Shown here: in pieces, positions 32,630 through 39,712 of the stretch | Position numbering within the stretch: position 1 is the stretch's first letter | Layout: the number at the start of each line of letters is the position of its first letter | Assembly: GCA_019418025.1 (NCBI GenBank) | Contig: DYCR01000017.1 | Location: forward strand, 1 to 39,712 | DNA length: 39,712 nt | Source: Clostridiales bacterium | GTDB lineage: Bacteria > Bacillota > Clostridia > Oscillospirales > Oscillospiraceae | Direction of reading: 5' to 3' | Program-made: the position numbers and the translations under genes | The notes under the pieces: generated by a model | What the model saw: the letters and a program-made list of their open reading frames with translations, nothing else | The model's database searches: none | Told to the model about the DNA's origin: nothing

Positions 32630-33640
32630 ATGGAACATATCTATCCATCTTACTATAAGGATTTTCACTGTATCGCAGACCGCTGCCCCGACAGCTGCTG
32701 CCACGAATGGGACGTGCAGATCGATGCTGCCACCGCACAGCGGTATCGGCAGCTGGAGGGCGATCTGGGGGCGGCACTCAGAGACGCCATGTATGAGCAG
32801 GACGGAGACACCTACCTGCGCAATCAGGATGACCGCTGTCCCATGTGGCAGAAGGACGGCCTATGCCGGGTCCAGTGCGCTTTGGGCCACGACGCACTGA
32901 GTCAGGTGTGTCAGGAATTTCCCCGAATCCGGCAGGATTATGGCAGCTTCATCGAGCATGGACTGGAAATGAGCTGCCCGGAGGCCGCAAGGCTCATGCT
33001 GACAGCCGAGGACTGGACCCTCTCTGCCGAGACCGCTTCCGGCTCCGAAGCCCCCGAGTATGACGAGGAAGTCATGGCGGTTTTGAAGGAAACCCGTCCT
33101 GCCGCCTTTGCTCTGATGAGGGATGCGGATGTTCCGGTGAACCATCGGCTCGCCCTGCTTTTGATGTACGGTTATCACGTTCAGGCTCAGATCGACGGCG
33201 CAGAGGAAATGGCCTTTGATTCCATAGCCGCATTGACCGAAGCAAAAGGCTTTGCCGGAAGCCCAAACCTCCCTGCCCTGCTTTCTGCCTTTTGGGGACT
33301 GGAGATCCTGACACAGCGCTGGCGAGATACCCTCGCTCACCCCGCGCCTCGACCCACATGGTCAGAAGCGTTATGTAAACTTTCTCAGTACGGCATCTAC
33401 CGCTATTTTTATCAGGCGGTGTCAGACTACGATCTGGTCTGCCGCATCAAATTCATCGTCACCGCCTGCATCATGGTGGCTTATCTGGGCGGCGGGGATA
33501 CCGCATCACAGATTGCCTGCGCCCAGCTGCTGTCCAAGGAGATCGAAAACGACTCAGTGAACATGGACGCTCTTCTGGACGGAGCCTACACCTCCCCCGG
33601 GCTGACCGACGCAAACCTGCTGGCCCTGCTGTTATCATGA
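32630..33640 (+). CDS. FliB-family (flagellin lysine-N-methylase-like) protein
   Basis: A 336-aa protein with the FliB signature YYKDFHCIADRCPDSCCHEW and further Cys in DRCPMWQKDGLCRV, a cluster likely to bind metal. FliB of Salmonella methylates flagellin lysines. There are no flagellar genes here, and members of this family are common in non-motile gut Clostridia, so the substrate may be another protein. ATG at 32630 follows GGAGG by 8 bases. The stop is 4 bases before the hairpin flanking repeat copy 4. Confidence 0.75.
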   Translation: MEHIYPSYYKDFHCIADRCPDSCCHEWDVQIDAATAQRYRQLEGDLGAALRDAMYEQDGDTYLRNQDDRCPMWQKDGLCRVQCALGHDALSQVCQEFPRIRQDYGSFIEHGLEMSCPEAARLMLTAEDWTLSAETASGSEAPEYDEEVMAVLKETRPAAFALMRDADVPVNHRLALLLMYGYHVQAQIDGAEEMAFDSIAALTEAKGFAGSPNLPALLSAFWGLEILTQRWRDTLAHPAPRPTWSEALCKLSQYGIYRYFYQAVSDYDLVCRIKFIVTACIMVAYLGGGDTASQIACAQLLSKEIENDSVNMDALLDGAYTSPGLTDANLLALLLS

Positions 33641-33644
33641 GAAA

Positions 33645-33674
33645 ATCCCCCGGAAACTTCGGTTTCCGGGGGAT
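33645..33674 (-). repeat. Duplicated hairpin flanking repeat copy 4 (FliB side)
   Basis: ATCCCCCGGAAAC and its complement form a 30-base palindrome, repeated at 33876-33905 with one base change. Confidence 0.88.
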
Positions 33675-33875
33675 CGAGACTGCCCGAAATCCCTTCCAGA
33701 GCTTTCGGGCAATTTTTGCAGCCTGACATGCGCATAATTTGTCCGTCACTGACGGGAAAATTCCACACTCTCAGGCTGAGCAGTATTTTCCCCGAGGTAC
33801 ACGCCCCCGTGGAAAATGATTTTATCTTTTTTGCCGCCAAAGCGGCAAACTCTGGCAGACTGTTTGACACACTGA
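33675..33875 (-). repeat. 201-bp structured intergenic repeat, copy 4
   Basis: Inverted relative to the other copies. The central palindrome (33736-33762) is a hybrid: in element orientation one arm is the TTTTCCC type and the other the GGACAAA type, giving two mispairs. It lies between convergent FliB-like and YitT genes. Confidence 0.9.
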
Positions 33876-33905
33876 ATCCCCCGGAACCTTCGGTTTCCGG
33901 GGGAT
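33876..33905 (-). repeat. Duplicated hairpin flanking repeat copy 4 (YitT side)
   Basis: Same 30 bases as 33645-33674 but with one substitution (GGAACC for GGAAAC). It lies 4 bases past the YitT stop. Confidence 0.88.
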
Positions 33906-33909
33906 CTTG

Positions 33910-34770
33910 TTATTTGGGCGCTGTCATTCTGTCGATCGTGTAGCCTCGGCCGTTGACGTTCTTCACGTCCCCTGCCACGATAAATGCGTTGGGATCGATC
34001 TCCAGAACTGCATCCCGAATTTGGGGATACTTGTTTCCGTAGACCACGGAATATACCGCCTGCTGTGCCTGCCGCTCGTAGCCGGTCTCCACATTCAGCA
34101 GCGTCACACCGCAGTCCAACTGCTCCAGAATCTCCTTGCGGATCTTCTCCGACTCCGGAGAAATAATGGTGATCTCGACCTTATGCTCGCCGGAAATCAC
34201 CACCCGATCCACCGTGGCCGACATGATCAGCACGATGATCACGCTGTACAGGATGCCGTCCAGACTGCCGTGGATATAAACCTGCAAAAGCACCACGAGA
34301 AAATCGAACACGAACATGGATTTCCCCACAGGGATACCCTTGTATTTATACAGGATGCAGGGCGGGATATCCATGCCGCCGGTGGAGCCGCCGGCACGAA
34401 CCACCAGTCCGATGCCGAAGCCGGCCGTCAGCGCGCCGAAAATGGCACAGACCAGCTTATCCTCGGTGAATAGGTTTCCCAAGGGCAGGACCTCCATCAC
34501 CGCCATGATGAACGGATACATCACCGTGGAGGCAAGGGATGCCGCCGCAAATTTCCAGCCCATGAAGGCCCATCCCACAAAAAACAGCGTGCCGTTGACC
34601 ATGGCCGCCAGCACCGACAGCTTCAGCGGGATGAACTGCTGAAGCCCCAGAGAAATACCGTTCGCCCCACCCAGCATGAATCCGTTCGGCACAACAAATG
34701 CGCAGATCGCAAAGGCAAGCAGCGTGTTGCCGATCAGGATATTGGGAAGGATCTTCCACTGATTTTTCAT
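33910..34770 (-). CDS. YitT-family membrane protein (DUF161/DUF2179)
   Basis: A 286-aa protein with five or six membrane helices in the first 200 residues (VVPNGFMLGGANGIS, GGSTGGMDI) and a soluble DUF2179 C-terminal domain (about 205-280) ending in a VAGDVKNVNGRG segment. YitT proteins are widespread in Firmicutes; a transport role is suspected but not proven. Length is normal. GGGGG precedes the ATG. Own promoter. Confidence 0.88.
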   Translation of the reverse strand: MKNQWKILPNILIGNTLLAFAICAFVVPNGFMLGGANGISLGLQQFIPLKLSVLAAMVNGTLFFVGWAFMGWKFAAASLASTVMYPFIMAVMEVLPLGNLFTEDKLVCAIFGALTAGFGIGLVVRAGGSTGGMDIPPCILYKYKGIPVGKSMFVFDFLVVLLQVYIHGSLDGILYSVIIVLIMSATVDRVVISGEHKVEITIISPESEKIRKEILEQLDCGVTLLNVETGYERQAQQAVYSVVYGNKYPQIRDAVLEIDPNAFIVAGDVKNVNGRGYTIDRMTAPK

Positions 34771-34815
34771 CTAATGCCCCCTGTTTTGTCTTATTTATAC
34801 ATTTTCAACCTTATT

Positions 34816-34844
34816 ATTGTATCGAAAATGAAAAATAAAATCAA
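34816..34844 (-). promoter_or_regulatory. Promoter of the YitT gene
   Basis: TTGATT (34844-34839), 17-base spacer, TACAAT (34821-34816) on the minus strand. Confidence 0.65.
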
Positions 34845-34941
34845 TCGCTCCGCCCGCATTTTCTATTTTTCTCCATATCGGACACTCTTTAACGCTTTAT
34901 AAAAATTTTCCGTGTGCGATTTGCACATAGTCCCCTTCCTC

Positions 34942-35475
34942 TTACAGCTTCACCAGACGTACCCCATGGCCCGTGGCAGGGATCACCCGCTCCATCATGT
35001 CCTCGGTGCGCAGCCGCAGAGAGGAGGTGTTGATGCAGGGATGGCAGCCGATATGCTCCTCCTTCAGCACATCCTCGTCAATGAGCAGCTGCACCTGATG
35101 CTCCCTGTCATTCATCAGCCCCAGCACACTCAAAGACCCCGGGGTGATATCCAAAAAGCGCTGCATATGCTCCGGCGATGCAAAGGACAGACGGGACGAG
35201 CCGATCTGCTTGGACAGCACCGAGGTCTTAAAGGGCTTGTCCCCCGGCAGCATCAACAGATAAAAGTCAGTCTGCTGACGGTTGCACAGCATGAGATTCT
35301 TGCAGATCGCCGCCCCCAGTGCCTGATCCACCGCCGCGCAGGCCTCCATGGTCATTGCTGCCTCGTGATCGATGCGCTCATAGCGCACCCCAAGTCCATC
35401 CAAAAAATCATATACCCGTATTTCTTTTTCCAGACGTCCGGAAGGGTCCAGAGGTCTGCCCTGCTGTAACTGCAT
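34942..35475 (-). CDS. YbaK/ProXp-type aminoacyl-tRNA deacylase
   Basis: A 177-aa stand-alone editing-domain protein of the prolyl-tRNA synthetase-associated family. These proteins hydrolyse mischarged Ala- or Cys-tRNA(Pro) and related errors. Family features: the central Lys of ICKNLMLCN, GDKPFKTSVLSKQI, the LxVLGLMND segment and a C-terminal GCHPCINTSSL segment. ATG at 35475 is preferred to the GTG at 35481 because GGAG has better spacing to it. Single gene with an extended -10 promoter. Confidence 0.85.
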   Translation of the reverse strand: MQLQQGRPLDPSGRLEKEIRVYDFLDGLGVRYERIDHEAAMTMEACAAVDQALGAAICKNLMLCNRQQTDFYLLMLPGDKPFKTSVLSKQIGSSRLSFASPEHMQRFLDITPGSLSVLGLMNDREHQVQLLIDEDVLKEEHIGCHPCINTSSLRLRTEDMMERVIPATGHGVRLVKL

Positions 35476-35510
35476 ACCCACAATCTCCGTTTCTTTTCAA
35501 ATCTGTGGGT

Positions 35511-35540
35511 ATTATAGCATACTTCCCGGCATCGGGGCAA
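35511..35540 (-). promoter_or_regulatory. Promoter of the ProXp-type gene
   Basis: TTGCCC (35540-35535), 18-base spacer, and extended -10 TGCTATAAT on the minus strand. The 16 bases at 35504-35519 are identical to those at the radical SAM promoter (5596-5611). Confidence 0.65.
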
Positions 35541-36070
35541 ATAAAAAGACGCCGTCTCCGGCGCGGAAAAAAGGATACAGAAATAACCCTCAACCTGTCA
35601 CGGAATCACTTGACGGTCAAGGGTTATTTCCTAAATGCTTGGGCTCAATCATTGGATAACCTCGCTTTCTTCAATTTTGACGTGGCTGTTATAAAACACT
35701 CAAGACCCTTCCGTAAATGATCTCACATCTTTTACTTTCTTCTCACACCTCAGAAACTCTATATAATCGGAAGCATTCTGTCTGATCTGCCACGTCTTTC
35801 AGGGGGGTTTTACCTCTGCATTGGTATCACCTCTTTGTGCCTATAATATAACACGGGTTTTCGGCAAATACAATCCGCGTATCCAACAAAGAAATCATCC
35901 CGAACTTGTGGAAACCGGAGATTCTGAGCTTATCCCCTCGGGGGCCATTGACAACCCTGCCGCCGATCTGATATGCTGATACTGTTGGGCGGCCTTTCGG
36001 CTGCCCATTTTTTGCACCTTTCCAGGCTGTCAGGAAGTCTTTCCCCATATCTCAAAAGCAAAAAGCCACA
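35541..36070. other. Gene-poor region, no supported gene
   Basis: About 530 bases with no convincing coding sequence. It holds a long inverted repeat at 35581-35629 (AAATAACCCT with AGGGTTATTT, plus inner CTGTCA/TGACGG) and TATAAT boxes on the plus strand at 35762-35767 and near 35840. Short open frames on both strands (for example minus 35827-36048 and a plus frame ending near 35975) lack ribosome binding sites and resemble nothing I know. It could be decayed coding sequence or hold an unrecognised small RNA. Confidence 0.5.
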
Positions 36071-36249
36071 CAGAGTTTGCCGCTTTGGCGGCAAAAAAGA
36101 TAAAATCATTTTCCACGGGGGCGTGTACCTCGGGGAAAATACTGCTCAGCCTGAGCGTGTGGAATTTTCCCGTCAGTGACGGGAAAATTATGCACGGATC
36201 AGGCTGCAAAAATTGCCCGAAAGCCCTGAAAGGGGTTTCGGGCAGTCTT
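36071..36249 (+). repeat. 201-bp structured intergenic repeat, copy 5 (left end lost)
   Basis: Same module order. The perfect 27-base central palindrome (36162-36188) is of the TTTTCCC type. The left GTCTGCCCGA end and the left flanking hairpin are absent, so this copy is 5'-truncated. The GTGT/GCAC bases beside the central palindrome differ from GTGT/GCGC in others but still pair. Confidence 0.88.
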
Positions 36250-36250
36250 A

Positions 36251-36274
36251 GGCAGACCCCCGCAGGGGTCTGCC
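36251..36274 (-). terminator. Hairpin at the end of the sugar-binding lipoprotein gene
   Basis: GGCAGACCCC pairs with GGGGTCTGCC, directly next to repeat copy 5 and 22 bases past the stop. No T run. Confidence 0.5.
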
Positions 36275-36295
36275 TTTGTTGTGCGGTTCAGCCGA

Positions 36296-37861
36296 TCACT
36301 TGGCGGCATTGAATGCCTGTGCCTGCTTTTGCAGCTCGGCATACACCTTTTCAGAGCCGGCTGCCTTGAGCTTGTCAGACAGCTTTGCGATATCGCCCGC
36401 TACGTCATCGGTAAAGCCCAGCGCCAGCAGCTTGTAGTCTGCGTTCAGGATCTCACCCATGGCAGCGATCTCGTTCTTGACTTGGCTGTCATCAAACACA
36501 AAGGTCTGATAACGTCCGCTGCGGGCATTCTTCTGCCAGTTTTCGTTCATCTCTGCCAGATTGGGGATGCCGCCTTCAATGGTGCGCCAGTTGGCGTCGT
36601 TGCGCACGCCCCAGTTGCAGTTGCCGTCATAGGGATAGTTGGCGCTGTCGGGCAGGGAGATCAGGCCATGCTCGCCGGAGGCCTCCCAGTGCTTGCCCTC
36701 AATGCCGTAGCAGAACAGGCTGTTGATCTCCGGATCGTTGCGCAGATAATCCAGTGCCATCAGTGCCCGCTCCGGATGCTTGGACTTGGAGAAGATGCTC
36801 ATGCCGTTTGCCAGATAGGAGTTCAGCACGGGCGGCACGCCTTCCTGTGCGTCAAATACACGGATGTCCCACTCCGGATGCTCGGCGGTGATCTGTGCGT
36901 AAATGCTCTTAGCGGTGTTGGCGTTGCACATTGCCATTGCGGACTTGCCGGCCTGGAAGCTCTCGGTGTTGTTCTGAGTGTTGACCACAGCGTTCTTGCT
37001 CCAGAAGCCCCGATCCTTCCAGTCCTTCAGACGGGTAACGACCTTTGCAAAGTCGGGCTGATCCACATTGCTCATAACGGTTGCGCTGTCGTCGTTTTCA
37101 CCGACACAGGCCATGGACTGCCAAGGCCCGATGCCTGTGAGCTTCTCCTCGGATTCCCAGTTTGCCTTGTTCCACATGCGCTCAAATACAAACAGCTTGT
37201 CATAGTCAGAGCCGATATCCAGAGGGATCAGGGTAGGCTCGTTCTTTACGATGGCATCCAGATAAGTCTCTACCTCGTCCAGAGATGCAACGGACTTGAT
37301 GCCGTACTTATCCATCAGATCACCGCGGACGATGTAAACATTGGAGGTAACTTCCTTGTAGTTCATGGGCAGCATGAACACCTTGCCGTCAACCTTTGCC
37401 TGCTCCCAAGCCTCCTGATACATGGACTCGGCAGTCATGGGTGCGTAGGTTTTCAGCGCATCCTCTGTGATCTCCCAGAAGCCCTTCTTGGTGGCCTGTG
37501 CGTTGTAGAAGCACCAGTCAGCGGTGTAGATCATGTCCCAATCCTCGCCGGAAGCAAAGATCAGGGGGTACTTCTGCTCGTATTCGCCCCAGCTCATGAA
37601 CTTCACGTCGATGGTGGCATTGATTTCTGCCTTCAGGCGCTCGTTGATCTTTGCGAATACCTCGTCGTTGTCCACGGGACGGTCACCGATCAGGTACATG
37701 GTCAGGGTGACCTCCTCGGAGATGTCGGGCTTACCGGATGCATCGACCGTGGGGTTGTCCTTAGGCTCGGTGGTATCGCCTGTGCCGCCGCAGCCTGCCA
37801 GCATGCCAACGGTCATGGTCAGTGCCAGCACCAGTGCAAAGATACGGGTGAATTTGCTCAT
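36296..37861 (-). CDS. Extracellular sugar-binding lipoprotein (LplA/YtcQ type)
   Basis: A 521-aa solute-binding lipoprotein. The signal peptide ends in lipobox LAGC with C24 as the lipid-modified residue; an acidic/Thr linker follows, then the binding domain with an SKSKHPERALMALDYLRNDPE segment typical of the family. It is the last gene of an importer operon after two permeases of the LplB/LplC type, which import oligosaccharides from plant or host polysaccharides. No ATPase gene is present; such systems usually share an MsmK-like ATPase. GGAGG precedes the ATG. Substrate unknown. Confidence 0.9.
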   Translation of the reverse strand: MSKFTRIFALVLALTMTVGMLAGCGGTGDTTEPKDNPTVDASGKPDISEEVTLTMYLIGDRPVDNDEVFAKINERLKAEINATIDVKFMSWGEYEQKYPLIFASGEDWDMIYTADWCFYNAQATKKGFWEITEDALKTYAPMTAESMYQEAWEQAKVDGKVFMLPMNYKEVTSNVYIVRGDLMDKYGIKSVASLDEVETYLDAIVKNEPTLIPLDIGSDYDKLFVFERMWNKANWESEEKLTGIGPWQSMACVGENDDSATVMSNVDQPDFAKVVTRLKDWKDRGFWSKNAVVNTQNNTESFQAGKSAMAMCNANTAKSIYAQITAEHPEWDIRVFDAQEGVPPVLNSYLANGMSIFSKSKHPERALMALDYLRNDPEINSLFCYGIEGKHWEASGEHGLISLPDSANYPYDGNCNWGVRNDANWRTIEGGIPNLAEMNENWQKNARSGRYQTFVFDDSQVKNEIAAMGEILNADYKLLALGFTDDVAGDIAKLSDKLKAAGSEKVYAELQKQAQAFNAAK

Positions 37862-37903
37862 TTGATTTTCCTCCTTATTCTTTTAAAATCCTTTCGAATT
37901 TTG

Positions 37904-38818
37904 TCAGCCTTTCACTGCGCCGATGGTAACGCCCTTTACAAAATACTTTTGCAGGAAGGGGTACAGCAGCACGATGGGTCCCGTGGCCACCACGGTCATG
38001 GCAAGCTTGATGGGCTCACTGGGGACATCGCTGGCGGGGATGCCGCTTCTGGCCGCCGCCGCGTTCATGGCCTGTGCCTTGGTCAGGATGTTGTTCAGGA
38101 AGTATTGCAAAGGATACAGGTCCCGGGCGCCCTCATCCAGAAACAGCATGGCATTGTACCAGTCGTTCCAGTAGTTCAGGGCAATGAACAGTCCCACCGT
38201 GGCAAGACCGGCCTTGCTCAGGGGCATGGCGATCCGCCAGAACACGGTGAAGTCCCCTGCGCCGTCCAGCTTCGCCGACTGATAAAGCTCATCGGGAATG
38301 CTCATCATGTAGCTTTTCAGGATCAGCAGATAGGTCACATTGATGAGGATGGGCAGGATCAGGGCGATGATGCTGTTGTGGAAGTGCAGATACTTGGTGT
38401 TGAAGATGTACCAAGGCACCAGACCGCCGCCGAAAATGGAGGTGAAGTAGAAGAAAAACGACACCTGATAGCGGTAGCGAAAATCCTTGCTTGCCAGAAC
38501 ATATGCCGCCATACTGGTCAGCAGCAGTCCCAGAACCGTTCCCACAACGGTCACGGTGATGGTCACGCCATAGGCCCTGAACAGCTCCTCGGGGATCTTG
38601 AACAGCATTTTGTATGCATCCAGAGAAAATGTCTCCGGGATCAGGCGGTAGCCGTGGAGCTGAATGGACTGCTGCGAGGAAAACGAACCGCTGAGCACCA
38701 GCAGGAACGGCAGCAGGCAAATGATGGACAGCACCGCCAGAATGATATAAGACAGGATATTAAAGATAATACGGTCGCGCCCAACGGGCTTTTTCGTGTG
38801 TGGTTTCAGTCTCTGCAT
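37904..38818 (-). CDS. Carbohydrate ABC permease, LplC/YtcP type
   Basis: A 304-aa inner-membrane permease with six helices. The coupling EAA loop is SAKLDGAGDFTVFWRIAMPL. The GGGLVPWYIF segment and FVKGVTIGAVKG terminus are typical of the YtcP/LplC subgroup. It lies 33 bases after the first permease and 42 bases before the binding protein. GGAGGAG precedes the ATG. Confidence 0.92.
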   Translation of the reverse strand: MQRLKPHTKKPVGRDRIIFNILSYIILAVLSIICLLPFLLVLSGSFSSQQSIQLHGYRLIPETFSLDAYKMLFKIPEELFRAYGVTITVTVVGTVLGLLLTSMAAYVLASKDFRYRYQVSFFFYFTSIFGGGLVPWYIFNTKYLHFHNSIIALILPILINVTYLLILKSYMMSIPDELYQSAKLDGAGDFTVFWRIAMPLSKAGLATVGLFIALNYWNDWYNAMLFLDEGARDLYPLQYFLNNILTKAQAMNAAAARSGIPASDVPSEPIKLAMTVVATGPIVLLYPFLQKYFVKGVTIGAVKG

Positions 38819-38851
38819 AGAGGCTCCTCCTCCCTTGTCTTGCCGGCTGTA

Positions 38852-39712
38852 TCAGAACAGTGCATAATCCGGCTCCACCTTCTTCACGATGCGGTTTGCG
38901 ATCAGGACCAGAATAAACGAAAGCGCGGATTGATACAGGCCCGCGGCACTGGTCATGCCGAATTCCTGCAATGTGAGCAGGGAACGTGTGACGTATGTAT
39001 CGATCACATCGGTGACCTCAAGCACCATGGGATTGTTGCCGGTGACCTGCCAGAACATCTGGAAGTCGCCCTTCATAATGGTGCCGATGGCCATCAGGAA
39101 CAAAATCACGATGGTGGGACGGATGCCCGGCAGGGTGATGTGCCAGATCTTCTGCCACATGGTGGCGCCGTCCAGATCCGCAGCCTCGTACAGCTGGGCA
39201 TCGATGTTGACGATGCTGGCAAGATACATGACCGTGCCGTAGCCGATGTTTTTAAAGGCGCTGACCGCGATGAGGATAAAGGGCCATGCCTTCTGGTTGG
39301 AGTACACATCCACCGGGTCCATACCCAGACCCTTGAGGAAGCTGTTCACCGCACCGAATTCAAAATTGAACAGGTTGTAGATGAATGCGCCGACCACCAC
39401 CCAAGAGATGAAGTAGGGCAGGAACATCACCGACTGGGTGATCCGCTTGAAATACTTGCCCGCCAGCTCACTGAGCAGGATCGCACAAGTGATCTGTAAG
39501 AAGGTGTTGGTGCAAAGGAACGCAATGTTATAAAGCACCGTGTTCCGCGTGGTGGTCCAGGCCTTGCCGGACTGGAAGAAATACTCAAAATTTTTGAACC
39601 AGACCCACGGGCTTCCAAAGATACCGTCATGGTAATTGTACTCTTTGAACGCCAGCACGATGCCGCCCATAGGGATGTAGCACATCAGGATGACGACGAT
39701 GGCCGCCGGCAG
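38852..39712 (-). CDS. Carbohydrate ABC permease, LplB/YteP type (5' end beyond the window)
   Basis: The frame stays open to the last base of the window (LPAAIVVIL before MCYIPM), and family members continue about 20-30 residues further, so the start is outside. Visible are the IPMGGIVLAFKEYN and FSGKAW-like region after helix 1, later helices, and the EAA loop EAADLDGATMWQKIWHITLP. It forms the permease pair with the LplC-type protein and ends with the family-typical IVKKVEPDYALF. Confidence 0.9.
   Translation of the reverse strand: MPAAIVVILMCYIPMGGIVLAFKEYNYHDGIFGSPWVWFKNFEYFFQSGKAWTTTRNTVLYNIAFLCTNTFLQITCAILLSELAGKYFKRITQSVMFLPYFISWVVVGAFIYNLFNFEFGAVNSFLKGLGMDPVDVYSNQKAWPFILIAVSAFKNIGYGTVMYLASIVNIDAQLYEAADLDGATMWQKIWHITLPGIRPTIVILFLMAIGTIMKGDFQMFWQVTGNNPMVLEVTDVIDTYVTRSLLTLQEFGMTSAAGLYQSALSFILVLIANRIVKKVEPDYALF

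Noticed and set aside
35827..36048. A 73-aa minus-strand open frame
   Set aside because: No ribosome binding site, unfamiliar sequence, and it lies in a region with other equally open frames.
10958..36312. Short open frames inside the 201-bp repeats
   Set aside because: Each copy can be read in two or three frames to give similar peptides, but there is no ribosome binding site or conserved start, the frames run through hairpins, and changes follow base pairing, not codons.
36281..39499. A 1072-aa open frame on the plus strand
   Set aside because: It is antisense to the binding protein and both permeases, which have clear family motifs and ribosome binding sites. It is a product of strong codon bias. 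Its translation is low-complexity and has no recognisable domain.
1..39712. CRISPR arrays, tRNA/rRNA genes, transposases, phage genes
   Set aside because: No regularly spaced short repeats, no tRNA T-loop or cloverleaf, and no recombinase or transposase motifs were found on either strand.

Overview
The window is 39.7 kb of chromosome from an anaerobic, fairly GC-rich Firmicute, most likely a gut Oscillospiraceae (Ruminococcaceae) relative of the Faecalibacterium/Subdoligranulum/Gemmiger group. The evidence is strong GGAGG ribosome binding sites, TTGACA/TATAAT-type promoters, rubrerythrin, radical-SAM, GGGtGRT and LplABC-type genes, a TPNTG-anchored surface glycosidase, and a 201-bp intergenic repeat. 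The genus is an inference. There are no rRNA, tRNA, CRISPR, transposase or phage genes.

Layout, left to right. 0.1-3.5 kb: a secreted, wall-anchored GH16 beta-glucanase. 3.6-5.6 kb (minus): an anaerobic sulfatase-maturase-like radical SAM protein and a PhnP-like metallo-hydrolase. 5.7-10.9 kb (minus): an AgrA/LytTR response regulator and a soluble GHKL kinase, followed by a two-gene ABC exporter whose upstream gap holds a terminator and two direct repeats exactly 21 bp apart (a candidate LytTR operator). 11.2-13.7 kb (minus): MarR regulator plus an enoate-reductase flavoprotein. 13.9-17.3 kb: a CBS protein, then a CoA-precursor cluster with coaBC diverging from panT-coaX. 17.4-19.5 kb: proB-proA. 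19.7-24.3 kb (minus): a four-gene dlt-like operon (adenylation enzyme, fold-III PLP decarboxylase, carrier protein, MBOAT acyltransferase). 24.5-26.8 kb: a dicarboxylate/amino-acid symporter diverging from an AraC regulator. 26.9-29.9 kb: rubrerythrin, an HtrA protease and a small DUF1540 protein. 30.0-33.6 kb: rpe, an Fe-S scaffold/GGGtGRT pair behind a consensus promoter, and a FliB-like protein. 33.9-35.5 kb (minus): a YitT membrane protein and a ProXp-type editing protein. 36.3-39.7 kb (minus): an LplA/B/C-type sugar ABC importer, cut by the window end.

Two things stand out. First, a roughly 200-bp structured repeat occurs five times at gene ends (10.97, 19.48, 27.63, 33.68 and 36.07 kb). 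Its stems covary between copies. At three convergent-gene junctions it sits between two near-identical copies of a locus-specific palindromic hairpin of 25-32 bp, as if insertion duplicated the whole hairpin. Truncated 3' ends of the repeat occur at 13.8, 24.5 and 27.56 kb. I do not recognise the family. Second, the dlt-like operon replaces DltD with a BtrK-like PLP decarboxylase. This suggests an amino acid is activated, loaded on a carrier protein, decarboxylated there and passed by the MBOAT enzyme to an unknown surface acceptor.

Most remaining genes are ordinary housekeeping or transport functions. Many long antisense open frames exist because of codon bias and were left out.
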